From the NCBI GenBank assembly GCA_019775845.1, contig JADQAV010000002.1:248001-312000 (forward strand): a stretch of 64,000 bases of DNA. The letters are read 5' to 3'. The position numbers and the translations under genes were made by a program. Below, piece after piece: positions 41,341 through 53,390 of the stretch. The stretch's first letter is position 1. Every line of letters starts with the position of its first letter. This DNA is from Myrmaecium sp. VS I D KN 1 (lineage: Eukaryota > Ascomycota > Dothideomycetes > Valsariales > Valsariaceae). The notes below the pieces were generated by a model, which ran no database searches, was not told the DNA's origin, and saw only the letters and a program-made list of their open reading frames with translations.

Positions 41341-42600
41341 CGTACCTTGACGAGGCGTCTTGACGAAACTCCTGGAATTTCCACTCAGTCATTGCAAAAG
41401 AGGAGTCTTACCAGTAGGTAGATATATTGCCGCCATTTGCATCGACGAGTGAGGTGACCACCCACATATTCTAAACAGAACAAAGGCTTTCTCTCCGTGG
41501 ACATGCGCCTTTCGTCTTATGGACATGCTCCCCCAAACGGTTTGCAATGTCTCGTTCGCAAACATCAAACAGGCTGCTGATCCCCTCGACACCAAAAGCC
41601 GTGGTCGTAACTAATCGATGCCCTTACGGCGAGTTTGACAGAGGAACTGTGAGGACAGAACATTGAAAACCACCGGGACGCGCGTCATTACGATTCATAT
41701 TTCAGCAACTCGGTGTGTTTTGCCAGGCGCTGAGCAAAGGAAGAAACCGGCTGTGGTTGAAGTGAGGTTAACTCTAGCTGCGTAGTGGTACCGCCATTCG
41801 ATCCGATGAGGCTTTGAGGCGAGTCAGGTAGGTAAGATGCACAAGCATTGGCATTGCACTCCGCTACCTTATGTCCTTTCATTATTCCCGTGTTATTGCC
41901 GCATTGACGGCAGTCCGCATGTCTCTATGCAGTTTGTTCTGCGAACCAGCGGGCGTGCTTTCGCCGCGTATACATATAGCGAGTGAGCTTTTCTCAGGTC
42001 TACTGCAGACTGAGGAGGCAGGTTATTCGATCAAAGTCACGATGTCCTGCTTGTCGCATTCGTGAGCGGAGGATTTTCCCGATAAAAACATGTTTTTCTA
42101 GATCGAAGGTCATAAAATCTCTGCCCCAGCGAGAACGTAGGTGAACCGATAAGCATTCAACAGGGAGCTGTGGATAGCAGGAGTTGTGAATCCTGGAGGT
42201 TGGGTGTCTGTGTTGCTGAGGCACCATGTGTCCCTAGTCGCCGGTGTCACATCGATCTCAGCCCTAATCTAGTAAAAGTTCGACGTTGGCAGTAAGAGAT
42301 GTACGCAAGATGTCACAGCCCCATGTTGTAGATTTCACAAACGGACGGTCGCGATTTGTCTTTTGATCCCGTAAGGCGGTGACGATAGCAAAGCGAAACG
42401 CTCCCACTGCAGTGCTTTTGTATGACTCAATACTAATACTATAACTGTGCTGTCCCGTCTGCGCCCTCGAGTTTTTTCGAACCTCACGATACCAACAGAA
42501 GGTTCTTGCTATCAGCCATCTACTATATAGGTAAGCAGTCTCTCACTGCACGCTTCAGAAGGAGCAGCCGAGCTGAACATTCTCAACAGCTGCCTTCAAT
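41341..42600. other. Gene-free stretch
   Basis: No supported gene. A TATATA element at about 42525-42530 precedes the gene at 42601. No repeat was recognised. Confidence 0.4.
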
Positions 42601-43557
42601 ATGTCTTTAGAAGCCGATTTCGAGCGCGCTCGCGCACGGGTACTCGCCGGGACAATACCTACTGACGCATTTGTGACTGCCGCTTTCCCCAATGAGGAGG
42701 ACCGCGCCGCATTCATCGATTGGTCGTTGCAGAAGTCCAGGGAGCGCGAAGCTAAACGGCAGCGGACCTGGGAAGCCAATCACCCGAAATTCGATCTACA
42801 GGCGTTTCAACGTCTCTTGTCGGACTACAACTTCATCACGGATGACAAGCTCTGCAATGCCTTGGTACGCTCACCCCCGTTCGTCATCGGTCGCGAGGCC
42901 GTCAGTCAAACTCTACTCAGGATCTGCCCCACCGTTCTCGGTCTCGAGGCCGACATTCGCCCAAAGGACGGGGATTGCCCTTGCACCTGCGACGCCGTTT
43001 TAGCGATCGAGTTGGAGAATGGAGTTAGCAGTGGCAGCTCATCTGGTCCGCTGATGAGCTCGCATTCCAACGATAAAAACAACTGTTTCGTGTTCCACCA
43101 TTTCGGCAAGATAGAAGCGCTCCGTGGCACAACCGTCAGTGACCCGGAAGGCCCAGCTGGGAATCAGGAACACTGGGATGACACCGACTTCAACGCAGTC
43201 ATACGCTTTGAGCGAGATGGAAGGGCAAATGGCATCTATATAATCTACAACTCTTGGGTTGAGGTAGAGGATTATGCACCCGTGGAACGTTACCGCACGC
43301 GGGATTCGGGCTCACTTCCAGTGTGGGCTGACGGGAAGATACTCGATTCATCTCACGGTCTGCAATTCTCATGCGCCAAGATTGCTGACAGCATCAACGA
43401 CTTCCCGTTTGCACAGCCGTTTAGTCTAAAGGAAGTCGTGCAGCATCCAGTCAAGTTGACGACAACAGTGAGGGTACATGAAGGGGATAAGGTATATATT
43501 TGCCCTATCACCCGTACCAACCAAGCGTGCGAATTGGTCGACCATTATGAAGTATGA
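42601..43557 (+). CDS. Hypothetical protein of 318 residues
   Basis: Intronless, with consistent codon use throughout and a start in good context (CAAT before ATG). The first 55 residues are charged helices (ADFERARARVLAGTIPTD, ending in REREAKRQR). A more globular part follows with a CPCTC cluster around residue 127 and strand-rich segments such as GIYIIYNSWVEVEDYAPV and HEGDKVYICPITR. No signal peptide or membrane segment. I do not recognise the family; the pattern suggests a soluble protein, possibly a member of a fungal-only family. Confidence 0.7.
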   Translation: MSLEADFERARARVLAGTIPTDAFVTAAFPNEEDRAAFIDWSLQKSREREAKRQRTWEANHPKFDLQAFQRLLSDYNFITDDKLCNALVRSPPFVIGREAVSQTLLRICPTVLGLEADIRPKDGDCPCTCDAVLAIELENGVSSGSSSGPLMSSHSNDKNNCFVFHHFGKIEALRGTTVSDPEGPAGNQEHWDDTDFNAVIRFERDGRANGIYIIYNSWVEVEDYAPVERYRTRDSGSLPVWADGKILDSSHGLQFSCAKIADSINDFPFAQPFSLKEVVQHPVKLTTTVRVHEGDKVYICPITRTNQACELVDHYEV

Positions 43558-44048
43558 AAATAGAGAGACAGCGTGATGGGCTAAGTAGACGCAAGTCCGT
43601 AGCACAGCATGTATACGGTCGATTAAACCAATTAAGGTACAAGCCTCCTTACGTGGCATAACCCGATGGAAACAGTAGCCAGTCCATAACTAAACCTCCA
43701 AATCCTATGATTTGTAAGGTCCTCACAAGTACCCTTATACAGCACATTCCGTCTACCACAACGTGCGCATGTAGCGAATGAGATGGCGCACATAATTCTG
43801 TAAAGGGTTACAGGTGCTGCTGTCCATATATCGGAGTACCCGTAAGAGGGTGATCTGGCGGCGAAAAGGTTTGGTGAAATTGCCCAGTCTTCGATGCTCT
43901 CTCCTCCAGCTCAAACCACTCTGCTATATCTGTCGGGGAAGCATGGCATATGCGACGCAAGCTACCTTTGAGGAGAAAATGCTGTGAGGAGAAAATGCTG
44001 GACGAAGTGGTGGCCGTTTTGAATAGCGCTAGAGAGTAAGCGGTGGTT

Positions 44049-44088
44049 TCCTACCAATGTGCGTGCCACTACCACCGCATTGGTAGGA
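44049..44088. repeat. Inverted repeat, 11-bp stem
   Basis: TCCTACCAATG (44049-44059) and CATTGGTAGGA (44078-44088) are exact reverse complements with an 18-nt spacer. It stands alone in a gene-free stretch. Confidence 0.8.
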
Positions 44089-44860
44089 GCATCACGGACG
44101 GAGCGTGAGGACTGGAGAAGCACTTTGAAGAAGCGTGCGCGCTCGGAATCATAGTGTGAGGTGCTTAGATTTTAGTAATTAGATATACGTTGTAGTAGTG
44201 TGTATTTTGAAGGCTTCAGACATGTTCGTGGAATCTCTTCGTTTTCTGTAAGATGCTATCCAAGCTCCCACTGAGGTGTCGCTGGGTATTTCCGTTGCAA
44301 AAACAAATTAAACAGCACCTAACATGTAGGTTATCACTTCTGCTTTCCCTTCTGTAAGCGTCCATGTTACCGGTCTGTATTGTATCAGTTAAACACAGGT
44401 CCAAAAAAATCGTAGCATCAGTCAGCTAGGTCGTTCTCGCACACGACAATGTAAGATGACACAACAAAAAGAACACCAAAGAGACGAGCAAGAAGACGAG
44501 AAGGAAGTGATGGAATAATGAATAAAAAAAAAAAAGAACAAAAAACCAATTCCCCAACTGGCTCCCGAAATCCGAAACCGCGGAACATTGCCAGGCTGGA
44601 CGACTCTAGCTTGCGGACAACCGACCGCCTCTGCGTCAGAGGGTTTACGAATCCTATAGACTTGGAGAACTACCCCTTGGCAAACGGGACCGCCGCGCTG
44701 GTTCGAACCCGGGACCTTTCTTCGAACACCGGGAGTGCTGCTTTTCCCAGTGAAGGGAAAGCCGGTGACGATCGGGGAATTTGGTTGCAAAGTGTGCACT
44801 TTTTGCAATTGATATACTACAGGCCCATTGGGTGGAAACAGTTCTCGTCGTCCTCCATGT

Positions 44861-44894
<34 letters not shown>
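44861..44894. repeat. CGTCGC microsatellite
   Basis: Five to six tandem 6-bp CGTCGC units. Open frames across it translate as Ser-Pro or Arg repeats and are not taken as genes. Confidence 0.85.
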
Positions 44895-47311
44895 AGGTGT
44901 CGAGGCTGCGGCCTCTTGATGGGTTTCACATGTTCACATGCCTTTCCGTCCTCGACTTTCGGGACGGAATCTCCCTCTCTTTCAACCCGTTGGCTTTTCC
45001 ATGGGGTCATATGCAAGCAAAGCTATCTCCATGCACATATTTGGTGTTGCTAGTCGCTCAGCACTTCCTTTCGCATGCATTTATCATGATATCAAAACAT
45101 GAGGTTCAAACAACCTTCGCACCCACCAAATCACTTCCCAACAATAGCCTCCCACCACAACATTACAATCTCATTTCGTGCTTTATGACATTTTGGGTCT
45201 CTCTTCTTTCGTGGTGTGCACATATATTCCTTTCCTACCGGTCATGTGTGCAGCGCAACCTAACTGCCTGACACGCGTCGAAAGCCTCCACACGTCGCGA
45301 CGACCAACAGATGCAAGTCGCGACATCCAACGGAGCAAGCGACAACTTCGCAACCTTGAGCTATGTATCGTTCTCGCGTTCCTCCTTTCGCATGCCGAAT
45401 ATCTGCAAGCTCGCCATCCCACAACAGAAGTGTGTTGACTTTGAAGCTAATCGTCGCGACAGACGAGCAACATGGAACATATTCCTTCCACACATACAGC
45501 ATCTGGGAAACCAGTCCTGAGTTCTAGGTACGTATACTCGGACACCGTCTATTTGCGCGGCTTAGAGACCTACTGACTACCTATTACCTGTACATAAGAC
45601 GTGACCATGCTGCAGCGGTGGTAGCTTAACATTGCCAGTGAACGCCGGCAGCATGCCAACCAACCTCCGTTCCCGATTTGCTGCTAAATACCCATCTCAC
45701 CGAGCATCTTCATGCTATCCTAGGCTCATCGCATCACCGAGCCGCGTCAAAATGCCGCTTGTTGTCGTTGGCGACGAAGTGCGCCATGACGTCGCCATAT
45801 CCACGCGCACCGGTGCGTCCTCCGCGGAAAGCGCAAGACCAACGACGCAGCCAGCAATAATCTATCTCATTGACACCGTCGTCGCCTGTGGGATAAACAA
45901 TCGAAACTGACCGCAGAGACAACAGACAAGTCAAACACCACATCACCACCGGCCCATCGAAGTGTCGCGAAATCGGTGCGTGCTGCTTTACTGTGGAAAC
46001 CACAAAACAGACAGACCCTCACGACAAAGTGGAAGTCGTTGCAGCACATGCATAACTCTGCCAGTAATCTACTGTACATTGAAACGAACGGGAACGAACC
46101 CCACCGCCAGGGCTCGAACTCACAACGGCGTTTCCCGATATAATAATTCATCCATACCATAGTATCTCGTTTTAGGATCGGTTGTCGCGGTCAACGATGG
46201 CGAAGCAGTCAAACATCGACTAGCTCATATCCTTATAACCGCTCCTATATCCCTCCATATACTCAGAACGGAAGAAAGACTGACTCTTCGAACCCATCAT
46301 CGCAGGAACCTCACCGCAAAGCCCATCCACCTTCCGCCTTCCGCTTTCCGCCCTCATGCGCCATCGCCGGAGACGAAAGAGAACGCGGACGACAGTTCAC
46401 GGGAGAGTGCACCTCTTCAACCATAGCTAATTGACTACCTTTCGACAAGTAGGGTGAAGACCGTGTGATCTCTCTCTCGGGTTTCGCCTTCCCCTCGACC
46501 AAGAAACTGCTTTGTATCTCTGCCATCAAAGCTACAATATTCTACCTCTCGCTCGACGAGCTTGCGAAAGAGGCAGAACGTCTCGGCGAGATTACCTTAG
46601 ACATGCTAAAGATATTCTAGGGTCGACATGGTATATCTGGTAGCACATACCTCGGACATTGTTGAGGTAATTTCACGATGGCGCTGCGCGTCCACAGACA
46701 CTTCATATTTTCAAGAACTGGGCGATCGAGGCTTCACCTTTCTCAGAGAGGGATACGAGTTTTTTGATTGCAACAACCTTCTGCACAAGCAACATACTCT
46801 AATCAGGCGTTTCAACCGAGACCGCAGCACAAAGCGGAATACTTCCAGAGTTCTCACCCAATTCGATAAGCAAAGAAAGCAGGATAAAGCGAAAAGATAA
46901 CAAGCTGATCGAAGGAAACGACAGACAGAAAGAAAGAAAGGAAAAACTGAACGAAGAAGCAAAGAAGAGAAGGTATAAAATCCCCCTTTCTACCGTCACG
47001 CCTGGAAAGATTGGAAAAGCGGGAGACGACGGTGAAGAAGAAGTGAAACAGAGGGAAGACGAACCACCAAAGGAGAGGAAGAATAAATCGAAGAAAAGAA
47101 AGAAAGCCAACACTCTTTGTGGTACAAGTTACAAAGCAGCCAGTCGGGCCGTGGCCCGCACGAACGCAAAAAGTCCAAACAATTTCCCAAGATCCAATCC
47201 AGGTATACCGGCCAAACCCAAACCCAACCATGGGCTTTCCCTCCAAACAAAACTTCCCAAAAGAAAAACGAAACAAAACCAAGAAAAAAAAAGAACAAAG
47301 CGCAGCACGAC

Positions 47312-48992
47312 TCATCTCCCCGCCGACGGATTCCCCTCCTCCCGCCCAACAGCCATAGTCGTCGTCACCGTAATCCCACCCAAGCCACCCCAGCCACCAG
47401 CATGCACACTGCCCCTCATATGTCCATGTCCATGCGCATGGCCCCGCCCATGCCCATGCCCCTGTCCCGACCCCGCGCTACCCCCACGCTCCCGCTCCTC
47501 ATCCTCCTCATCCTCATCCTCATCGCCACCGACACGTTCGACGCGACCATGTCCAGGCGACATCGATGATGACACCGGGCCCGTAATCTCACTGCGCCAA
47601 CCGGGGCCGACGGAGGTGACGCCGACCGCGGCGGCCTCCTTGACGATTTCCTCTTCGCTCTCGTTGCGCGTGAGGCCGAAGCCGATGGCGTAGGGGTCCT
47701 TGGTGCCGGCGGCGCCGTCGTTGGCGGTGCCTTTGGTGTTGCCCGCGGCGCTGCGGAGGGTGGAGAGGGCGTGGGAGCCCGTGCCGCCGCCGAGGGTGTG
47801 GCCGTGGGGGTAGTTGCCGGAGGAGTGGGGCAGGTAGCCGGCGCGGGGGGTGGAGGAGGAGTTGCTGCCTTTGATCCAGCGGGCGCTGCTGAAGAGGGGC
47901 TTGATGCAGCCGGCGTTGACGGCGATGAGGCCGACGAACTGTTTGTTGCGGAGGGAGGAGGTTAGCTTGGGACGGAGGGAAGGATTGAGAGGGAAATGCG
48001 ACTTACGGTCTCCCGAATGGCCCAGATGGTCGATGTGTTGATGCCGTTGATGTCGCGGATGGAGAGGATGCAGCGGAGGAGGGTGGCGACCATGATGAAG
48101 ATGCCGGAGCAGAGCAGCACGGAGATCATCAGCTTGCGGCGGAGCGGGATCTTGACCGCCCAGAGCAGCGGCACGGGGATGGAGATCATGATGGCGTCGG
48201 TGGTGATGTTCGTCACGACGAGGGAGAGGTAGTTGGGCAGGTCGAGCGTGCAGTTGTCGCCCGGGTTCGGGTAGACCTGCCACTTGCGCTGGATCGGGGT
48301 GCAGTGGGTGTAGATGACGATGATGACGATGCCGTAGGTGATGGCGCAGAGGACCGCGTTCGCCTTGACGACCTTTTGCTGCGTGAGGCCCAGCCTGGAG
48401 TTGCGCGAGAGGGCTCGTTAGCGGGCGCGAAGCTTCTCAAAGGTTGGAGACGAGGAAGACAGTGGTACGTACGTGATGCGGTTGTAGAAGAACAGCATGG
48501 ACGCTTTCAGGCACCAGATCAAGGTGACGTAGCACGTCCAGCCGATGAGAAGGAACTTGGAGCCGAGCTCATATCGATGGAGCTGATACGACGACAGCGA
48601 GGCTCCCATCTCATCTGTAACGCCGATATTGGTGCCGTATTGGCCTGTTCGTGCAGCAATCGAGCGTGCGTCAGCAACAGTTTTTGGAAAGACTGTTGTT
48701 TCTCTATCGTGAGCTTCAAGGAGGTGCAAGCCGTACCGATGAGTTCCAGCATGGTCAACTCAGCCTGGAAGGGGAATGTCAGTTAGTGATGTTACGTTGG
48801 GCGAGGGCTCGACGACATCGCCATGGCGCATTCACTCACCGTCCAAAATATCAGACTCAGCACCGCGAAGTAGTCATCGCCCTGCCAATTCCAGCCGATG
48901 GATTTCCAGCGGGCGTACATGCGCAGGAAGATGATGCACACGCCGAGGCCATACTCGGTCCAGGCTTCCTTCTGGAAGGGTGTCGCGGTCAT
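47312..48992 (-). CDS. PTH11-like seven-TM membrane protein (fungal rhodopsin-like domain)
   Basis: Five exons on the minus strand (48992-48840, 48764-48737, 48644-48473, 48394-48007, 47938-47312) join in phase to 455 residues; introns are 75, 92, 78 and 68 bp with GT-AG ends, and the second exon has only 28 nt. The core is the fungal rhodopsin-like domain seen in PTH11-type and related integral membrane proteins: GVCIIFLRMYAR, WQGDDYFAVLSLIFW, the LGSKFLLIGWTCYVTLIWCLK helix, SMLFFYNRIT, a Cys-containing loop GDNCTLD, and PVPLLWAVKIPLRRK. The C-terminal tail of about 180 residues is cytosolic, Gly/Ser-rich, with an acidic run (DEDEDEEDEERE) and His-Gly repeats. No CFEM domain precedes it. 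A role in sensing surface or nutrient cues is typical of the family but not shown here. Confidence 0.88.
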
Positions 48993-51900
48993 TGTCACAA
49001 TCGCCCGTCAGTTGGTTGGTGGATGTGTTACCGCTGCACCAGCAAGGCGTCCAGCGGGGATTTGCGATCTGGTTCCAGCGGAGAGGAAACGGTTGCGAAG
49101 AAGAACCCTACAACCGTGAGCGCGGCACGGCGCGACTGCTTCTTGGGACCGTTTCTCTGGAAGTCGGGGACCGGACCGAACGGTTGGAGCCGCTGGAAAT
49201 CGATGATGCAGGAGACGAACTGGTGTTCTGTGCGACCAGGCGGGCAGAGAATGAGGCACAGATAAAAGAGCGTTATGTACAACTGCGCCGTACCGGCAGG
49301 GGAGGGTGATATTTTTCGAACGAGAGTTCACCGGAAGGCGGGCGGAGCGGGAGAGGCAAAGGCAAAGGGAAGGAGTTCGCGCAAGTGGCGCTGCGGCGCT
49401 GCTCGTCAATCTACCCAAGTGCCGCGCAAAAACGTGGTCGACCCGGGAGTGGCACGAGATGGCTTGCGGCCGTGGTTTTGCTTTTTTGGTCGGATGCTGT
49501 GGAACACAAAAGGGCTGTCTCGGCGAGGGCTCACGACGACGACATTAAAGGAGCGGACAAAAAGTAAAAGCAAAAGAGCGGATGCCGGTCTGCTACAGAG
49601 CGACTTTTCCTTTCCAAAAAAGACGAGTTAACACAACACAGCAAGGAGGCAAAAAAGGGGGTTGTCCGATCTCCGCGATTGTCTTTCTCTGGGTGGTGTT
49701 TCCGATTTGGCCTGGGGGGAGTGTGGCATGCCTGACTCCGCTTGCCTCAGGCGAAGCAGGAACGGGAAAAGCCTGAGGTGGGCACGGGAGGGGAGAGGGG
49801 ATAGTAGGGGTATAATGGACAGAAGGACATTCCCTGCTTGCCCCCTTCGCGACGGCATATAATAGCTGGTCTGTTCGATCGCTGGCACGAATCCTTCGGG
49901 GAGAGTGGATGCTGACGCTCGGTTCAACGAGGGGGGGTGGAGTACGGGATGGGTTCCTACTCGGTTGTTATGGAGTAGGCAGAGGGGAGAAGAACGCGGA
50001 TCAGCGTCGGCGGATTGGTTGTCGCCAGCAAGCAGCAGCAACCAATCTACCATCGTGTCGTCCTTCACGTTGATCCAGTGGGTCATCGGTCCATTCACCG
50101 ACGACCGCTATTGGTTGGTCGTTTCTCCTCGAAAACATCTGGACAATTGAGGAGAGAGAGCAACGGGACCAGAAAGAGGAGATTGGGAGGGAAAGACAGA
50201 GAGAGATACAAAGAAAGCAAGAAAGAGATAGAGTGAGTGTGAGAGAGAGAGAGATGAGATGAGATTGCAATCACAGTCCTAATTGTCGGCCCCAGGTGCA
50301 GGTCGCAGGTCGCAGATGCGGTCAGGTCAGGTTAAAGTGTCTTCGGTCGGTTTCGGCGAAAGGAGCCGAGGCACGGTGCCTAGGAACCTAGGCGACGACG
50401 GGAAGGAGGTTGACGTTGGTTCACTTGGATTGCCCCAGTGTGTCCCCCTTGACCTCTCAGAGAACTGCGCGGGAGCGGATCATCGCAATACGACTGGCGC
50501 CGGGCGTCCTTCATCCGGCTTCCGCGACAGTTGGCGGCGGGGCCGGTCGGCTTGGTTCGTCGGTGGGTTTGTGCGGTGGTTCGTGCTGCAGTTGGCTTGC
50601 GCTCTGTCCGGTGGGGACTCCAAGTGGGGACAGCTGGGGAAAGGGAAAGGGAGGAACGAAGGCAGGCAAGCCGCCGAAGTTGCTGCTGCTCGTTCGCTGC
50701 CTGCACGTCAGTAAAAAAGCAACGTGTGCGCGAACTACCGGCCTTGGCAAACCGGTATACATACAATATATAGAAGAGGGGAGGATATGCGATTTCAATC
50801 AGTTTCCTCGCTCCGACTTGCAAAGACGTCGGTGAGTAAGTAGGTACTATACTATTGATTGAAAGCAGTATATGATACTACTATGTCGGGGGAATTAAAC
50901 GACGGCAAGTAAGCGGGGAGGCGAAGATTAGGGCCGACTTTAGACGTTCGGCTCGCGGCCCTGATCTTAGCGGCCTCAGGCCGGTTTCGGGAGGGATGCT
51001 CCGCCCCGCCAACGGCCAACGCGGACTGCCAAGTGGGTGTGAGTCCCTTCTTTTGATGACCAGAGGTACATATGTACACTCGCCAAGTACTTTTACTATA
51101 ACATCCATCAATCCCCCGATATATTTATGCAGAACACGTATATCTTTACGCCATTGCCGGTATGTATGTACAGTATGTTTGCAAACCACGCATGTGGGTT
51201 CCTACATACCGTTGAGCTCCAATCGTTCGATCGGCCATGGGAGCAACTTCATGCCATCTGCTTAATCCTCCTTCTGTTTCCTCCTCCTAACCATCTCCCT
51301 CCTCCCCCAGCCCATCCGCGCTGCAGGTCGGTACGCAAGCGGTTTGGCGTCGATCCTACCAGCGTCCGCCGTCAGAGACGGAAGACGGGGGCGAATGAAT
51401 TAACGCGACCCTTGGCCCACCTTTTCCTACCGTCCCCTTTCACTCCGTGGCCCCAGCGCTGTTCGCTTCATCACCTCCAGTCCCACTCTCACTCCCACTA
51501 GGCTATTCGCTTCCACTCCCACGCCCGTTCTCTCTCATCCGAGAAGCAGCTACGACGAAGTTGCCAGATACACCACCACATACGGAGCGTTGCACTCTCC
51601 CCTCGCTTCTCGATTGCGCTTGGCTGTCCAAACAGGAGCGTACCGCTCAGTTCCACGGTAGTCGTAATCGCTCCACCTCTTCCGCTTCAGGGTTCTTAGC
51701 CGCGCCTCACTTACTTCGTTCATAGCGTCTCCTCGTCCACCCCGATCTTATTGCCAGCCGACTTGTGCCACAGGCCCGTCCGAGCTGGTCAGTGAACCAT
51801 CGCCAATCCGAACCACCCTGACCGCCCGCTGCCCACCCCCCCTCAGCCACTCGCAATGTTGGTATGTATCCAGGCCGTCTTGTCGCCTGTGCGGAAAGTA

Positions 51901-53390
51901 GGAGCAGCCATGGCATCCCGTCGTTGTACTCGGGTTACGTGATCGGGGAAATCCTCCGTCGTCCAGGATCATGGCTCCCTTTCTTTGCCGAGCGTCATCA
52001 TCATCCCAGTCAGGGGACGTGTGTGCGCGATCCCGGCATGCTCTTTGGCTCCCTTTGGTCCGCAGGCAAGCTCTTGTTCATGCCATGCCAGACTGGTCCT
52101 CGCACACCTAGCCGGCCGCCACGCGCCATCAGGGCCCTTCATGCAACCGAACGACATCGAATGCTTCCTTGCATCCGGAATCGAGGGGGCGTTTGCTGTG
52201 CCACCCATTCTGAGGTTGCGCTAGCCCCACGCCGTTCTTGCATGGGGGTCTGTGTTAGGCGGGAAGAACCTGGATTCAGGGGAGCTGGTACCTGACGAAC
52301 CTGCCGAGCCTGCTCCTGATGACATGGAGAAACGAGAATCGCAGTCCTCAGGGAGCAGCCTCCGCCACGGCAATTTTCAATCTGGAGGAGACCATAGGGG
52401 AACTTCCGTCAGCTCTTCACGTTCTGTTTCCGGCTCCTAGGACGTCAAATCTGTCCTGCTTCCGTCGATATCAATCGAACAGTCAGATGTCGTTCATACA
52501 GCAGCAAGCTATAAGTACCATACCAAATTGAACGTACTATCAATCGGCCATCCCCGATGAGCCGCCTCACCTCGCTTCAACTGGCTCTCCACCCCTTCCT
52601 CACCATCTCCCACTGACAAGCTTAGCGGCCCATTTCCGCTGCGGGGCTAAGTAGCGCCAAGCCGCACCGTTTACGACCGTCCACCGTCTCCCGTGCCTCC
52701 GCCGCCTTCAGGGTCCATCCGCCTCGATTGTCAGGCTCCACGTCTCAACCCCTTCGCCCCCGCTCGCCAACCTCACCACCTTCAACCTCCCTTCACTGCA
52801 TGGACGATGGCCGCCTGTGAACCCGTTATCGCGCCCTGACTGAACCACCGATCACCACCTCGTGCGAGTCGATCCCTTCCCCAACCCAGCCAAGCGGGTG
52901 CTCCCCTGCAGACCGCACACCGCAGCAACCACCACCATGGTCACGTCCGATAACACGATTCACCCGCGGAAATGTCACTGAAGAACAGGCACAGCACAGA
53001 GGAGGAGGACGGTTGAAGCAGAAATTCGCTCAGTTCAATCCTCCCTCACACACGCCGTGCGCCAGACTTCGATCCTCATCACCCCATCCTCCTGGCGTCC
53101 TGGCATCCTGACGCGGAACCGTTCACCCCTTTCCGGGTTCTCCAATGCGGAAACCCACCCTGGCTGTGCCGTATATCAATTACCCTTTCGCCGGCACCCC
53201 TCCACTCTCTCCAGCCCTTGTCGCCCACGTTGTTCTCTTGTTTCGCTCCAGAAATCTTCCGAAGCCTTTTATTCTGCTTGGCGAACCCTTCTTTGCACAT
53301 CCCAACCGTACCCAAATCCTTGGTTTCCATTCCTCTCATCTTTCAAGCACCGAATACCGAATAAGTACCGAACAAGAGAAAAAAGAAAAT
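48993..53390. other. Long gene-free stretch between PTH11-like and GMC genes
   Basis: About 4.4 kb. Many short frames on both strands, none with a recognised domain or convincing splicing. It includes a purine-rich segment at about 50150-50260 (GAGA-type simple sequence) and C/T-rich leader-like sequence at about 52600-53390 ahead of the GMC gene. It likely holds both upstream regions, since the two genes are divergent, and perhaps unrecognised transcripts. Confidence 0.5.

Larger units (their letters stand above)
43558..47311. other. Long gene-free stretch with simple repeats and an inverted repeat
   Basis: About 3.75 kb without a convincing gene. It contains an 11-bp inverted repeat, a CGTCGC microsatellite and long A- and GA-rich segments (about 44520, 46870-47110, 47280). 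Numerous overlapping frames on both strands lack domains. Two spots with T-arm-like GTTCGA sequences do not fold into tRNAs. Confidence 0.5.

Noticed and set aside
44600-44760. tRNA-like T-arm sequence (GGTTCGAACC) near 44700
   Set aside because: The palindrome resembles a T loop, but no 5-bp T stem with matching acceptor and anticodon arms can be drawn on either strand.
46085-46165. Second tRNA-like spot (GTTCGAGCC on the minus strand)
   Set aside because: The T stem does not pair and no acceptor or anticodon stem fits.
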